Below, one piece after another: positions 47,250 to 59,380 of a stretch of DNA of 64,000 bases (the stretch's first letter is position 1; every line of letters starts with the position of its first letter). The notes under the pieces are model-generated. The model was not told the origin of the DNA. It was given only the letters and a program-made list of their open reading frames with translations, and made no database searches. Source of the DNA: Pseudoscleropodium purum (taxonomy: Eukaryota > Streptophyta > Bryopsida > Hypnales > Brachytheciaceae); assembly GCA_963969395.1 (NCBI GenBank), contig OZ017798.1:10160173-10224172 (forward strand), read 5' to 3'. The position numbers were made by a program, and so were the translations under genes.

Positions 47250-48723
47250 CTCCACTTAGTTAGGATTCTTTTTAGGTTCCGAAACGGATTTTCTGAGTGT
47301 GGGCCTAGATTTTGGATTTCTAGGGATTCCTGATTCTTAGGAATCCGGATTTTTCTTAGGGACAATTGGATTGTGGATGTTCTGGATATTCCGGGTTGTT
47401 CATTGGTTGATTGTCTTGATTTCCGGGATGCCTTTTTGGCTTTTAGGCGTTGATTCTGGTTTTGGTTTTTGGTTTTTAAAGGTGGGCAAGTTTGTTGCCC
47501 TCTCATTCCATCCTAACAATTATTTTGTTGTATTTCATTCCCTTCTTTAAATTGAGTCACTTGGTGAATCTTTTGGCTCCAACCGTGTATCCGGATTGTG
47601 TTGGTTTGTTGTTTAAGTGTAGAGATGTAAGAAGGACGGGTGAGGAGGAATCCGGATTTCGGATAACTTCATTGGAGTGAGGGAGTACTATTATAATAGG
47701 GTTGACAGGACGGTCGGACGTCCGGACGTGGACACTGTGTCCGTAGCGTCCGCTAACATTCGCGGACGCCGTCCGCCCCGTCCGCCCTAGTACGGCCATT
47801 TGCCCGGTTACGGCTGTCCGATCGACACGTGGATTGATCTGGTCCACATGATCTAGGCGTCCGCCTTGCCCGTCCGCCCCGCCCCGCCCGTCCGCCTTTC
47901 GATGGTAAGAGGGACGCTGCGTCTGTTGGCGTCCATGCGTTTGGACGTTTGGACGTCCGGGTTACGGACGCTATTTTGGGGCGGACGTAGAGATTCGTCA
48001 ACCTTGTATTGTAATGATGTTAGATACAAGACGAAAGAGTTGTGTGTGGTGCTTTTGAACTATTGGAATGGTAATCCGGTTTCTAGTGAAGACTGGTATG
48101 AGTGTAGATTCGGAATTGGAAACAATTCTATACGGAGATTAGCAAATGTTAGCGGAAACTCCCACTCATCGGAAGGTCTGCCAACTTTAGGATCCGTTTT
48201 ACACCTAGAAAGATTACCCCCTTGTCAGTTTTGAGTGTCTGAGATATGTTGTTGTAGTAAGGGTGAGTGAACGCAGTCCTGGATGACTTGTATTCTGGAT
48301 TAGCCATCTGGAATGTTGTGAAGATCTAGATCTACTTTTTGTTCTACAACACCTTGAGTATTTGGGTGTTTGTTGTTTGTTTGTTTGTTTGTTTTTGTTT
48401 GTGTAGTGAAAAGACAAAAGTAGTGAAGTCCCTACCCCTAAAAAGATCAATAGTAGACCCTCTGATGGTAAAATAGAGGAATTGAAAACTAGTTTGTTAA
48501 GGGGTGAAACCAGAAAACCGTGTGATACCGGATCCGGATTGGAATTCGGATAGGAGTGATTCTGGAAAAGAGAGTAGAAAAGAGTAGTTAGAAGAATAGG
48601 AAACGATCATCCGGATATTAGAGTTTGGGAAAGGCATCTAGAATTCCCTAGGACGATAACTCGTGTCATTTTTCCACGTTTTCGTGTGTAAAGATACTTA
48701 TGCCTAAACTACGCATGCGACAA
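47250..48723. repeat. CCGG-rich repeat segment, copy 3 (right arm of large inverted repeat)
   Basis: This is the inverted counterpart of 41628-42722. The arms match from the outer end (GTGTGTAAAGATACTTA near 48700) to the inner end (GTTCATTGGTTG near 47400, then to about 47250). After subtracting the 310-bp MITE inserted at 47697-48006 its length is about 1.16 kb, the same as its partner. A TTTG microsatellite lies at 48371-48400. Confidence 0.8.
47697..48006. mobile_element. hAT-superfamily MITE, 310 bp, with 8-bp target duplication
   Basis: The element begins TAGGGTTGACAGGACGG and ends CGTCAACCTTG, whose complement is CAAGGTTGACG; the ends are short inverted repeats. TATTATAA (47689-47696) and TATTGTAA (48007-48014) flank it, an 8-bp duplication with one change. 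The other arm of the inverted repeat has uninterrupted ATTGTAATGATG at the corresponding place (in complement near 42292-42305), so the empty site is visible. The interior is full of GTCCG and CGGAC words. The left end and interior match the 62-kb end and the 56.8-kb block; the right end matches the start at 50024. Confidence 0.9.
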
Positions 48724-48783
48724 TATTCATCTATGCCTTTTGTTCTTATAGTCGTTGATGGCAAAACCCTCTTTTGAGTGGTC

Positions 48784-49011
48784 CTAACTCCAGAACTTTC
48801 CAGTCATGTAGTTATTCATTCTTTCGGATAGTCCAAGCCCATTTTTTTTAAACGAATAGACATTTGCCCAAATGTCTTCCGTCCTAGCTATAGATTGACC
48901 TTTCATCGTCAACTTGTATTGATTCGGAACTTCGTAAATGAGTTCCTGAATCATTTCCTTGTTCTTCATACTCCACGGCCTATTTAACAATCTGACACAC
49001 CCGATACACAT
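48784..49011 (-). pseudogene. transposon-associated protein, copy 2, N-terminal part
   Basis: The minus-strand frame has IGCVRLLNRPWSMKNKEMIQ and DIWANVYSFKKNGLGLSERM, matching MGCLGFAEKPWGFREERMVK and EGMWRGVYGFRAGGLGMANR of copy 1. It stops after TGKFWS where copy 1 continues EKFQGAVNP. The rest of the protein lies beyond the inverted segment, at 46426-46851. Confidence 0.7.
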
Positions 49012-50023
49012 GAGGTCCTCCTCTTACTGCGCTCGGTGACCTAGATCGGAAGGGATAACTGGACAAATCGTCTACACTACAATTCCAGACTTTTGTGCAA
49101 CCGGGTCAGCAGCCACCGCCATGAATCACTGACAATTGAGAAACCTAATCTGATACTACTGTTTTTGTCTCTTCCTATCTTGGTCATTAACTCACCATTC
49201 TTTCTTTCAACTATACGTTGATCAAGTTCAGTAAGCAGAGAGGGAGAAAAAGAGAAGTGGCGGTGGATTTAAGTACTCAGTGTGCGGTTGACAATTCTTG
49301 ATGGAGAATGGATAGATGACCGTTCCCCTAATGGTCTTCTAGTTTCTTAGACCGGAAATCTAGAACGTAGGTTTGGGGAATCTAGTACTTTTGTGGATCC
49401 CGAATCTGTTTCAGATTTGTTTCTGTAACATTACTAAAGGTTTTAGCAATCCGGAATTTGACTATTTCTATTATAGTCATAGTGTAGCGGAAATCTCTAG
49501 AAGTTATCAAAAAAATTAAAATTTGCAAATCTATTTTATCCTAATTTTAGATTAACTTATCCAATTTGAGTTTTCGTACTTCCATAGTGACAAAGTGGGA
49601 TTAAGTACCGACATAGTTGAGACTAGGTGAAAAAGTGGGATTAATGGCCCACATAGTCAAAACTTGCTTGTTCTCATGGTAAAGTTTGGTTTTTAAAGTT
49701 AGTCACCAGGAGTTTGAAAATTTAGGAGTCAATCTTTTGGACAGTTGAGCTTGTAGTCTTGTTGTCCCATTTTACTAGTCCGAAGTTGTGGGATCTTATT
49801 ACTTACTTTAAACCTTACATCGATTTAAAGCCAACCAATACAGGATAAGTTAACAAGTAGCAATTCGACGGCAATTAAGAAGATTCAACGTTCAAGTTTG
49901 AAGTAGGGTAAATTTGCGAATGACGAGTTTACTTTTGTTTTTTATCATCTTATAACTTTCTTCATTCCAAAGCTATTTTTGGTCGCAACCAAAATCTCTG
50001 TAATTTCTTGAGGCAAATGCTTT
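49012..50023. other. flank between nested zone and hAT element
   Basis: The region holds dispersed repeat copy 2 (49586-49900, described with copy 1). Otherwise it is AT-rich spacer. The last eight bases, AATGCTTT (50016-50023), sit where a hAT target duplication would be for the element starting at 50024. Confidence 0.4.
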
Positions 50024-50478
50024 CAGGGTTCATGAATCTCTACGTCCGCCCCAAAATAGCGTCCGTTTTCCGGACGTCAACCAACGCAGCGTCCCTCCCG
50101 CCGTCGGAAGGCGGCCGGGCAGGGCGGCTTAGAAAACCCGTTTTGGGTTTTTTGTTTTGATTGTTTTCACCAATGAGAGATTGAGAGTGAAGTCATTTTG
50201 ATTTTGATTTTTCTTATATTGCAATTGCGATTCAATAGAGTTGTATATCACTATTTATGTAAAAGCTAAAATATGAAATATATTTTTAATTTTTTTTGTT
50301 GAATTTCATTTTGATTTAGAAACAAAATCACTTTAAAATCCAACGAGATGTATATCATCAATAAACAAACAATTTTATAATAAAATGATTGAAGAAATCA
50401 TTGTCATTTGTCAACATGAGCTCCGTATATCATAAGCAACTAAACAATCAAACATCTAAATTCACATCTCCACAATTC

Positions 50479-53400
50479 CTATGGACGCCAATCCACATCT
50501 CCTTTAACCTCAGCCCCACTACTCTCTCCTGCAGCTCTCCCTTCAAAATCTTCATTATCGGAGTCATTTTCATTGTCGGAGTCATCTTCATTGTTGGAAT
50601 CAAGTATCGTTGTCTCCTTTAAGTCTTCTCTCAAAGTAGGTTTACTCCCTTCTTTCGAATTTAATTTTTCTTTTTTTACTTTGACAAAATGATTAAAGGC
50701 TTTTTGAATAGGAACCTTTCTTTTCTTTCTATTTGACAAAGTAGCAACATTTTCATCAAAAGGGGTCCTATTCTTCACTGGAGAGATAGCAAAAGGTTGC
50801 ATTTCTCTTTTTGCTTTCACCTTATTCGATTCTTGAACCATTAATCTCGATGTAGGATTGACATGTCCATGAACGGTTATCTCCACTTTGGCTTTCTTTT
50901 GAAGTAATAGAGTGCCGTTTGTTGATTTGATGGGTTCTTGCACCATTCCTTTTTCTAAAATGCGAGCACGCAAAGATGCCAATGGCATCCGATCACTATC
51001 CGTTTCACTTAGGCTTGTAGGTAATGATGCTACTTTCCGTAGATTACCGCCTATAGAAATTTCTTTGGAAATGTTCATTAGGCGTTTTCCATATCCAAAG
51101 CTCTGAGAATCATTCAATCGTGTGCTAACAGACTTCAACGGTATTGGTGGAAGAGCACTAGATCTCGGTACTTCAAAAATTGACTTCATTGGCTCTTTTC
51201 CTTTATCACTCTTCACAATTGCCGAATTTGTGACTGCCATCCCAAGTGAATCATTATTTTTCTGTACCGCAATATTTGGTTCCCCCTCATCACCACTATT
51301 ATTGCCCACATCTTTTGGAACGTCCACCTCCATGACCGCATCTTCTCTTTTGTCGTTTCCTTGCACTACATTTAATGCCACAGATGGAGATTGAGAAATT
51401 AAAACTTCTTCATTTCTCCCATCATCACCAATAGCATTCTCATTGATTTTCACCTCTTTGGCAATAGCGTTTGCCTTTTCCGATAGAATGTTTTCGCTAT
51501 TCAAGAATCCCATTCCATTGCAATATGCAGTTAAAGAAGGTAGATTCTCCTGTACCTCTACATTGCCCTCGTCTTCACAAAAGGTATATGCATCGTTTGC
51601 ATTGTCGGGAACGACATCCTTGCGGTTTAGATGATAATCATGTGTATCATTCACCAAATCGGGAAAGCCTTCCATAACGTCTTCATCTCCCCATGTTGTC
51701 GCACGATTGAAGTCATCTCCGCCATCTACAGCTGAAAGGGCCCTTTCCAAATCATCGTCATCATCGTCTTCTAACGTCAGTCTATCTGAATCCTCTGATT
51801 CCATCGGATTCACATTATCATTATACCATTTTTTTTCATCTTTTTCCTTCGATGCGTTTAATACTTTGGAATTGGTATACACGTACACCAAATCCGTTGC
51901 TCTCTTCGACTTCAATTTATTTCGAGATTTGTTGTGAACAAAAGAATAGTTGCTCCAATTTCGTTCACATGAAGATGATGACACCGGTTGAGTCAATATC
52001 CTCTTCGCTAATGGAGCTATAAACTTGCCACATGCACCTTCAAAATCCCACCAAGCATGTGCGGACAACATTTGATCTCCCGGATTCAACATATTGTGGA
52101 ATGGAGGTTCCTTGTGTCGAAAAGCTACAAATTCCTTCACCACTACTGCATATTCATTTGGTTTACATATTCTCTCCAAAACTTTCTTACATCTTGACAT
52201 TGCATCTGTGTCATCCGCTAGCTCTTTGTCATGAAGAAGGTATGGATTCAAAAGAGCTGCGGCTGATTGGAGATCGTTGTCCACCATTCTTCTTCGGGCA
52301 TAAAAAGACTGTACCAATGGAATTGCAAGTTCTTCTAGCAAACAAAATGGTGGACTTTGTAATCCGTTCACGTACTTCTGTAATTTCCTCATGATATGCA
52401 ACACCTTCCCCATGCATGGTGATTTTGAATCCAAATTGCGAAGTGCACATATGATTGGTTCAACCATCTCCACATAATTGATGGACTGATTCCAAAAATG
52501 GTCATCAAGAACAATTTTCTTCACCGCTAAGGCCAAGTCTTTTGGTTGGACTTTGGCTCCACGTTTCTTCTTGAGAGCATGTACATACTCAACCCATTGC
52601 GGATCTACCACCGTTTGTTCCAATGCTCCTCTCAATTTTGTCAAACGCTACATCATGATAAATTTAGAGGCGAACCTTGTATCCCCAAGCATCAAGAGAC
52701 CAAGATTTGGCGAATACTTTCGCAATAGAGCTAGCAGCATATGTCTCTTCCTGATAAATTTAGCTACAAGAACTTCTTTATCCAATTTGGAAGCAATCCA
52801 TTTCTGTGCAGCCCAATCTTTCAACAACAAATTCAATGCATGTACCACGCACCCTTGATAAAAAATATGAGGATATTTTGCAAATATTACATCCCATGCG
52901 GACGGATTCACGGGAGCATTATCCGTAGTTATTAACACGACGTTCTTGGACCCCACTTGTTCAATGAACTTTTCCAACACAGTTGCCAAGTACTCCGCAT
53001 TTTTTTCACAACCACTTGTATCCACAGATCCAAGAAATTCTTCACCTGCGGATGATACAAGTATGGCATTGATGAGAGGTCGATTAGTCACAGAGCTCCA
53101 TCCATCAATGGACAATGTTGCTCCAAATTTTCGAATGCTATCTTCGGTTCGTGCATTCAACTGTGTTTGAATGTTGGTCTTCGCTTCATTCAACAATTTG
53201 TACCGAAGGTCGTGGTACGAGGGAGGAATGTATGGCCTACCGAACGCAGCCGTTTTCTTCACTGCTTCTTTAAAAGCTGGATTTCGAGCCACGAAAAATG
53301 GTATGTTTGTCGAATAAAAAAAATTTGCCCACACTAAATGTAATTTGCGTCTATGACCTTCTTCAAACCCATTCACTAAGCTGCCTTACCTTTGAGGCCT

Positions 53401-53877
53401 AGAACTTGATGCCCTCGGGGTTTCACGTTCACGAAAAGCTTTCGTACTCAAAGTCATTTCAGTTGTGGCACATACCATTGATACCAATTCTTTGGACGTT
53501 GGACAAAAGTCTTCGTGGTTAGAATGCGACACAGCCTTTCCGGCCGAAAACTCTTGGACATCTGAAGGGCCAGGGTTGCCATCCACATTGTCTATTACAA
53601 CGCGTTTTGGAAAAACTCCTTCGCAATGCCAAAATAAATCTCGAACTGCCATTGATAATCGTGGACAAAGGCTCACCCCTTTATCACGTACACCTTTAGG
53701 CTCAGAATAGCCTAAGTGGCTGAACATACGGCTGAGCTTCCTTGACATGCTCGCTTTGCAAAGCCTACATTTTACTTTACCACCCTCTTGCACACTAAAC
53801 CAAGGAGAAAAATCCCCCGTCGGTTTGGCCACCATACTGACAAGTGTATGTTTTACCTCAATTTCAAAAGAAACCAA
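50479..53877 (-). CDS. hAT-family transposase (BED finger, DUF659, dimerisation domain), two premature stops
   Basis: One minus-strand frame of 1133 codons is interrupted only by TAA near 53386 and TAG near 52648. In order: a BED-type zinc-finger region GGKVKCRLCKASMSRKLSRM then FSHLGY (CxxC then His); the DUF659/RNase-H-like core with FGATLSIDGWSS (first aspartate), VVLITTDNAPVN (second aspartate) and GCVVHALNLLLKDW (the C-x-x-H pair); and the hAT C-terminal dimerisation motif QPVSSSSCERNWSNYSFVHN with RNKLKSKRATDLVYVYTNSK. After it comes a tail of about 460 residues, unusually long, acidic first (EDSDRLTLEDDDDDDLE) then Lys-rich. hAT transposases cut and paste DNA by recognising short inverted ends and subterminal repeats, here presumably the GTCCG words. 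The two stops make this copy inactive unless read through. The start at 53877 is the first ATG after the TATA box at 54081-54087. Confidence 0.88.
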
Positions 53878-54080
53878 TAAAATGTTTTAAATTTGAAACC
53901 CACAACGTGACAATGTATACAATATCAATGAAATTAGTCACACAAAGCTTTGAAAATCAAAGCCCCCGTCCACCGAACTATGCATTACCAAGCAAGAGAC
54001 TCAATAAATTGAAGCTCATAGCCCTTGGAAATCTTAACGTTCAGTTTTTCGAGAGTGAATACAAAAGCTTCTCTTCTAAC

Positions 54081-54345
54081 ATTTATAGTCCCCTCCAGAA
54101 AATTAAAGGTTCATTTTTAGGGTTTCCATTCAAAAACAAGCAACGGCCCGAACGGGGCTGAAGCGGATGGGCGGACGGGCGGACGGGGCGGGCGGGCGAG
54201 CGGACGGACCGGTTGGACGGGGCGGACGGGACTGTCCGCACTGTCCGCCTTTCGACGCCATCCGCGCTTTGGACACGCCGACCGCCCCACTTAAACACTG
54301 ATTGCCGACGGCGTCCGCCCAGCTGTCCATTGGAGTAGCCTATGA
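54081..54345 (-). promoter_or_regulatory. transposase promoter block (TATA box plus GTCCG-rich upstream)
   Basis: On the minus strand a TATAAAT (54087-54081) lies about 200 bases before the transposase ATG, downstream of about 200 bases that are over 65% GC and packed with GGCGGAC/GTCCGCC words. Such subterminal repeats in hAT elements serve as transposase binding sites; that role here is inference. Confidence 0.6.
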
Positions 54346-56536
54346 GGCCGATATTATTCAAAAAGAGCGGTAACATTTCCAAAAAAGAACAGCCTAATAA
54401 TCACTACTAAATAAGGATCAATGTAATTGATTTATCATTTTAAAGTTCATTAGGAAATCAAATGTTTTGCAGAAATAATCAATTCCTTTTTCATCGTAAG
54501 CAAATGAAATTTTTTAAAAAGGCCCCAATACATAATTAGAATAACAGTTTAATGGATTTCAACCTCATGATATTTAATGAAAGGTTGTGATTTCTAATTA
54601 GAAGTGCATCACGATCTTCAAATGAACATTGAGTCTTTCATATTTTTTAATGAAATTTTGATTAGATTTGAAAACAAAGAAAAAGAATCAATGTTTTAAC
54701 TTTCAAATCATGTATGGCTATATTTTTCCTTAAAAACGTAGAAAAATTCGTTACTTGAGTTGGTGGAGTAGAATACATTATACACTTATACATGTGCTAT
54801 ATTTATTTTGAAGGGTAATTCCAATATTCTTATTTCAGATGTTTTTAAATATTAATTTTAAAAAAGAGGGTTCATTGTTTAAAGATCTAAAAAATTGACA
54901 AACATAATTTCTATTATAAATAGGAATTGAATTTGGAATTCGAATTTTGAAATGATTCAAATGAACAAGATATTGATTATAAAATATTTCTTTGTTTGAG
55001 TTTTCAAAATGAATTCACAAAACAATTGCAAACTTTTGAACTTAGGTATATGATATTGTTTTCGATTTGTACTTTGTAGAGTATAATACTTCAATTTTAA
55101 TCCTAAATAAATGAAAAACTCCACATAAATGAAATGTTTCTATGTATTGTACAAAGATTTCTACCAATTACTATGATAATTAAATACATTGTTACATTTC
55201 ATAAAATATTCTACATAGAAAGAAAAAATCATTTCAATTTTCAATCATGATAAACGATGTCTTCTACTCTTTCTGTTATATGTTCATTTTGTATAACGTG
55301 TACATTGTACAATTTTTGAGAGTCTGGTAGTTCATTTTTGACTCTCATTGAAATAGAAAATATATTTGTGTTTGGATTTTGAAATCATTATTTATTCTAC
55401 GGTCTTGCAAGAATGCATCTTGCTCCTTCCTTTGAATCCTTTTGATATTTTTTTTTTTCCTTTGCTTTCTCGTAGGGCTCTTGTTCTCTTGTTCTCTTCA
55501 TTTGACCAGCCTATTTGGCTTGGCTCTTAGTTTTTTTTTTTTTCAATGCAATGGTTTATGCATATGTTATAAAAAATATATATTATTTATTTAAAGTTAA
55601 TATATTGATGAACAAACACATAAAGGCATTGAATGCTTTCACATTTAAAGTTATAAATCTATCATAAATCACTCTTGCAAATTTGAATGATTGAATCAAA
55701 AATTTGAAAATGTAATTACAAGAGTTTTCAATTCTATCAATTGCATAAATCATAAATGATGAAATGCAACTCGTATGAATTTAGCATCTATGAAGATTAA
55801 TTCATGCCATCCACATGCAATTTTTTAATTTAATAAAATGCAATTGAGTACTTCAATTTCTTTCTTTCCAATTCTCCAAGTAACATTCACTTCATATCTT
55901 TCTCTATTTGTTTATTTATTTTTTGGGAACAAATGGAGAAACCATCTTTTTCTATATTTGAACAAGCACTCTTATTTGATTGATGAAGAATAGATTTATG
56001 AAATATATAATCATTGATTTGTTCATGTTGATTTATCTAATATATTTTATATATGTATATATATTTATATATATATATATCATTAAAAGAGTATGAAAGA
56101 TAAGATTGACAGATTGTGTTCGAATGTTGTTGATTTTGAAATGATTTAGTACTATATCATTTATAAGAATATTATAATAGTGTTATGTTATAATATTTCT
56201 AAAACAATTGCAACAAATATTAAAATACATGCTAAGTTAGGTTTGTTAGCCTACCAATTGTTCATTAATAGACATAATTGAGTAGCCCCCTTAAATGAAA
56301 CATTCAATATCTAATATCTTACAATCCAAATGGTGGATTTGTCTAAAAATTTTTCCACATCTTTTCCAACTAATTTACTACAAGATCCTATGGTTACATA
56401 TGCCCAAAAGTATTTTTCTTCCAAGACTTGGTATTTGCACTACTAATGGTAGTTTTGAAGTGTTTTTAGTGAAAAGAACTTTAGGGGCTAAACATCTATA
56501 CCGTTAGATTTTGAAAAAAGAACAATTTGCTTCATT
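54346..56536. other. AT-rich spacer inside the hAT element, with a LINE-like tail
   Basis: About 2.2 kb of AT-rich DNA separates the divergent promoters. At 55440-55575 there is a T-rich block ending TTTTTCAATGCAATGG and an A-tail, matching the LINE-like tail at 26193-26400. Short AT-repeat tracts occur near 56050. No coding signature is seen. Confidence 0.4.
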
Positions 56537-56870
56537 GGGTTTAGGGTTTAGGGTTTAAGGTGAGCCGTCCGCCCCGTCCACCCTGACACCCGCCCGCCCC
56601 GTTCTCCGTCCGCCTTGTCCGTCCGATCCGGTGTCCGCCCTGTCCGCCCCATCCGCCTCATCCTATGTCCACCCAGTCCGCCCGATGTGATGTCCGTTTT
56701 GTCCGCCCCGTCCTCCGATCCGGTGTCCACGCTGTCCGGTCCGTCCACCCCAATACCCGTCCGCCCCGGTACGACAGTCCAATTGACACGCGGACTGATG
56801 TGGTTCGCATGATCTGGACGTCCGCCTCGGGGCGTCCGCTTATATATATATGGGGAGGCGGACGACTCAG
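56537..56870 (+). promoter_or_regulatory. GTCCG-rich promoter block of the CxxC/Gly-rich frame
   Basis: It starts with three TTTAGGG-like words, then is dense in CCGTCCGCC words. Bases from about 56770 match the MITE interior (GACACG-GGA-TGAT-TGGT-C-CATGATCT then CGTCCGCC). A TATA box (TTATATATATATGGGG, 56840-56855) is followed by AGGCGGACG. The same TATA-to-GGCGGACG arrangement precedes the kinase-like frame. Confidence 0.6.
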
Positions 56871-57074
56871 TCCGAACAATCGTTCTCTTTTGGAGTGGGC
56901 GGACCAGTGCCTTGGAAGCTCTGGGTGCCCATTCCGCTTTGAGTGAACAATTGTTGTGACATTGTTACAAATTTTCACAAAGTTCACGCTTGTAAAATTT
57001 TAATTAATTGATGAAATCAAAATTTTGGTTCTTAAGCTTTCTAATTGTTTCATTCTCTTTGCTTCGGCTTCATC

Positions 57075-58330
57075 ATGCCGAAAGATAGAACACCCAAAAA
57101 AAATAGTCGAAAGGGAAGACCCCAATTGTTCGATTAGGATGCTTGGGCCGATCCATTGTGCGTGGGTGAACCGGGATGGGAAGACGAACCAACAAGAGTG
57201 TGGGATTGCTCAATGTGCAAGAAGTATGTGAAAATGACTCACATTCAAAAACTTTGGCGACGTGAACGTGTAGAGCACCAAGCGCCACGTTGGGAAGGAC
57301 AAATGTCTACGTGCCAAAGTGAGCACTTCAAACAATGATACACACAAGTGCATTGAGTTCTTGGCATTAAAAGTGCCAAACCAAATATAATGAATTATAA
57401 TGTTATGGCAATGGTTTGGGTAGAGATTGTACTCCACAAGGACGTGGACTGGCGTACCGCTACAGGTCGCAATGTGGAGAACTATACACGCACGAATGCC
57501 GTTATAGATACATAGTGGAGGGGCGTAAGCGATTGTATGCCAAATTGGTCCAATCAAGGTTATCTACAACAACCTTCAATTGTTCTACAAGATGCTGAAG
57601 ATGCGTGGACAGATGACGATGATGACGATGATGTGCAAGCGCTTGTCACATTTGGAGTTAGGCACGAGCGGGTAGAAGAACGAGAACGAATTGAATTCGA
57701 ACAACAAATGCAAGAGGCAACACGCAGAAGCCTTCAAGATCGTAGACGGCAAGATAGGCATGGTGGGTCCTACGGACGTGAACATGGAACGCGAGGATCT
57801 GAACAAGGAAGAGGTGGTTCATACTCTGGTTACAATCCTCAAAATAGATATGAAGGTGGAAGAGGGAGCTATGGATCCACACATTATGGTGGTTCAAGTG
57901 CAGTTGGTTCTCGTTATGGCACTTCCCCTGAAATTGGCTCTTAAGGTGGAGCAGGTAGCTATGGCAACACGCACTATGGTAGGTCTACTGAATCTGGTTC
58001 ATATTATACGACACCCACTCAAGTGGGCTCCGAAGGTAGTGGAGGAAGCCATGTAACCCTGTAGTATAGTTGCTCTCTTCACGGAAGTACCCAATACTAT
58101 CCGGGATCAACTAGAAGTGATTCATATAGGCATCATGGGGCCTCTTATTATGGGGCTTCAAATGAAAGAAGATCAAAGCCTGCTACTCCGGTTCCTCCTC
58201 CCATTTTTGGAGGTTCAAGCTATGGACAAGGAGGTGTACCAAGTAGATATCACGGAAACTACGGAGGTGGTCCGTTCATTGGAGTACAAAAAAGAGGCAG
58301 CGGTTAATAATTTGAGTCCGATTCAGATTC
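57075..58330 (+). pseudogene. CxxC / Gly-Tyr-Ser-rich protein, interrupted
   Basis: One plus-strand frame from the ATG at 57075 can be followed to about 58330, broken by several stops of all three kinds. It begins MPKDRTPKKNSRKGRPQLFD. Then comes a possible zinc-binding segment TRVWDCSMCKKYVKMTHIQK with LWRRERVEHQ and a further Cys. After two stops come WRTATGRNVENYTRTNAVID and the open 135-codon tract at 57537-57944. That tract has a run of Asp (WTDDDDDDDVQ), a charged helix (ERERIEFEQQMQEATRRSLQ) and Gly/Ser/Tyr repeats (GSYGREHGTRGSEQGRGGSY). The frame ends with Ser/Asp residues. It is not recognisable as a transposase; it could be a DNA-binding accessory protein of the element, or a hAT gene with its core deleted. 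Confidence 0.5.
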
Positions 58331-59380
58331 CGAATAAAAAAACATGCAAGTATATAGTGAGCATGTATTTGTTCAATTTTCTCATTTTTACTTTCACGAC
58401 AAGTATAGAGCACTAGATTGGTAGAAGTAGTACAAAATTTTAAATGAATAGAACAATTTTGAACAACAATTTTGTTCACTTTTTCAAAAAGTGTTGTGTA
58501 ATAGTGTACACCAAGTATGTATGTAGGCAAGCATATTATTGAAAACATCATTGTATTATTTTATTATAGCGTTGATGTATAAGGCTATAAGCGACTTTGA
58601 TAAATAATAAAAATATGAAGAAGAAATGTAACTTTATAAGAACCATATTATGTCTATTTTTGAATTCCGCATTCGAGGACAAATATGTACTAGCATAGTG
58701 TGTATTTTAAAATTATTGTTGTGTGTTTATTACATTTAGAAACTCGTAAATGATATAAATGTATTTCTAATTAATTTATAAAAGATTGAATTATTTGAAT
58801 ATTTGAAATTTTTTTATTCTTCATTCAACGATTGCTAAAAACTAAAATGATTTCTTCTTGGTATGAAGAGATGCCCAAATTAGACAATTAGTGGTTCTTC
58901 TTTAGATTCTATTTTCAAATATGGAAGTTCACTGAAATGGTTTATTTATGGTTCTTTAATTGACAAGTATATTAATGGAATGCACCGAGAAAAAAAACAT
59001 TATCAAATACAAGAGTTAATCCTTTTCTTTATCTTTTCCATTTTTATTTAAAATTGCAAGTGCACCATTTATGAAAGACCTAGGGTCACAATAGGGACCT
59101 ATGATGCAAGTCATTTGAAAATTTATAAATAAATTACAAATCTTTGAAAAAATACAAAACCACTTGATTTTAATTCCTCATCAATTTCTCTTTGTCTGAA
59201 AAATGAGAAAAAAATATTCCCATCCAAAGAAATAGATGAAAAAAGCAGATCAGCTCTCAGATGTACCATTTTTGAGACTCCCAGCCTGCCTTAAGACTTG
59301 AAAACAAAATCAAATTCAAAACTCATATAAAAAATCCGGATATTAGAGCAATTCGTTCTTTCCCGTTCGATCAGTTTACA
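58331..59380. other. AT-rich spacer inside the hAT element
   Basis: No gene is seen. It would hold the 3' end of the Gly-rich frame's transcript. AATAAA-like words lie near 58605. Confidence 0.35.

Noticed and set aside
47557..47847. 96-codon minus-strand frame over the MITE
   Set aside because: It crosses the MITE border and reads GTCCG repeats; no protein signature.
54083..54382. 99-codon minus-strand frame upstream of the transposase
   Set aside because: It is Arg/Pro/Ser-rich translation of the GC-rich promoter block and ends at the TATA box.
56537..56560. Three telomere-like TTTAGGG words
   Set aside because: Only three units, in a GTCCG-rich hAT-type block; hAT ends themselves contain TAGGGTT. 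There is no telomeric array.
57691..58416. Frames of 121 and 99 codons overlapping the Gly-rich tract
   Set aside because: They are alternative readings of the G/A-rich repeats; the register with Gly/Ser/Tyr repeats continues the upstream frame.
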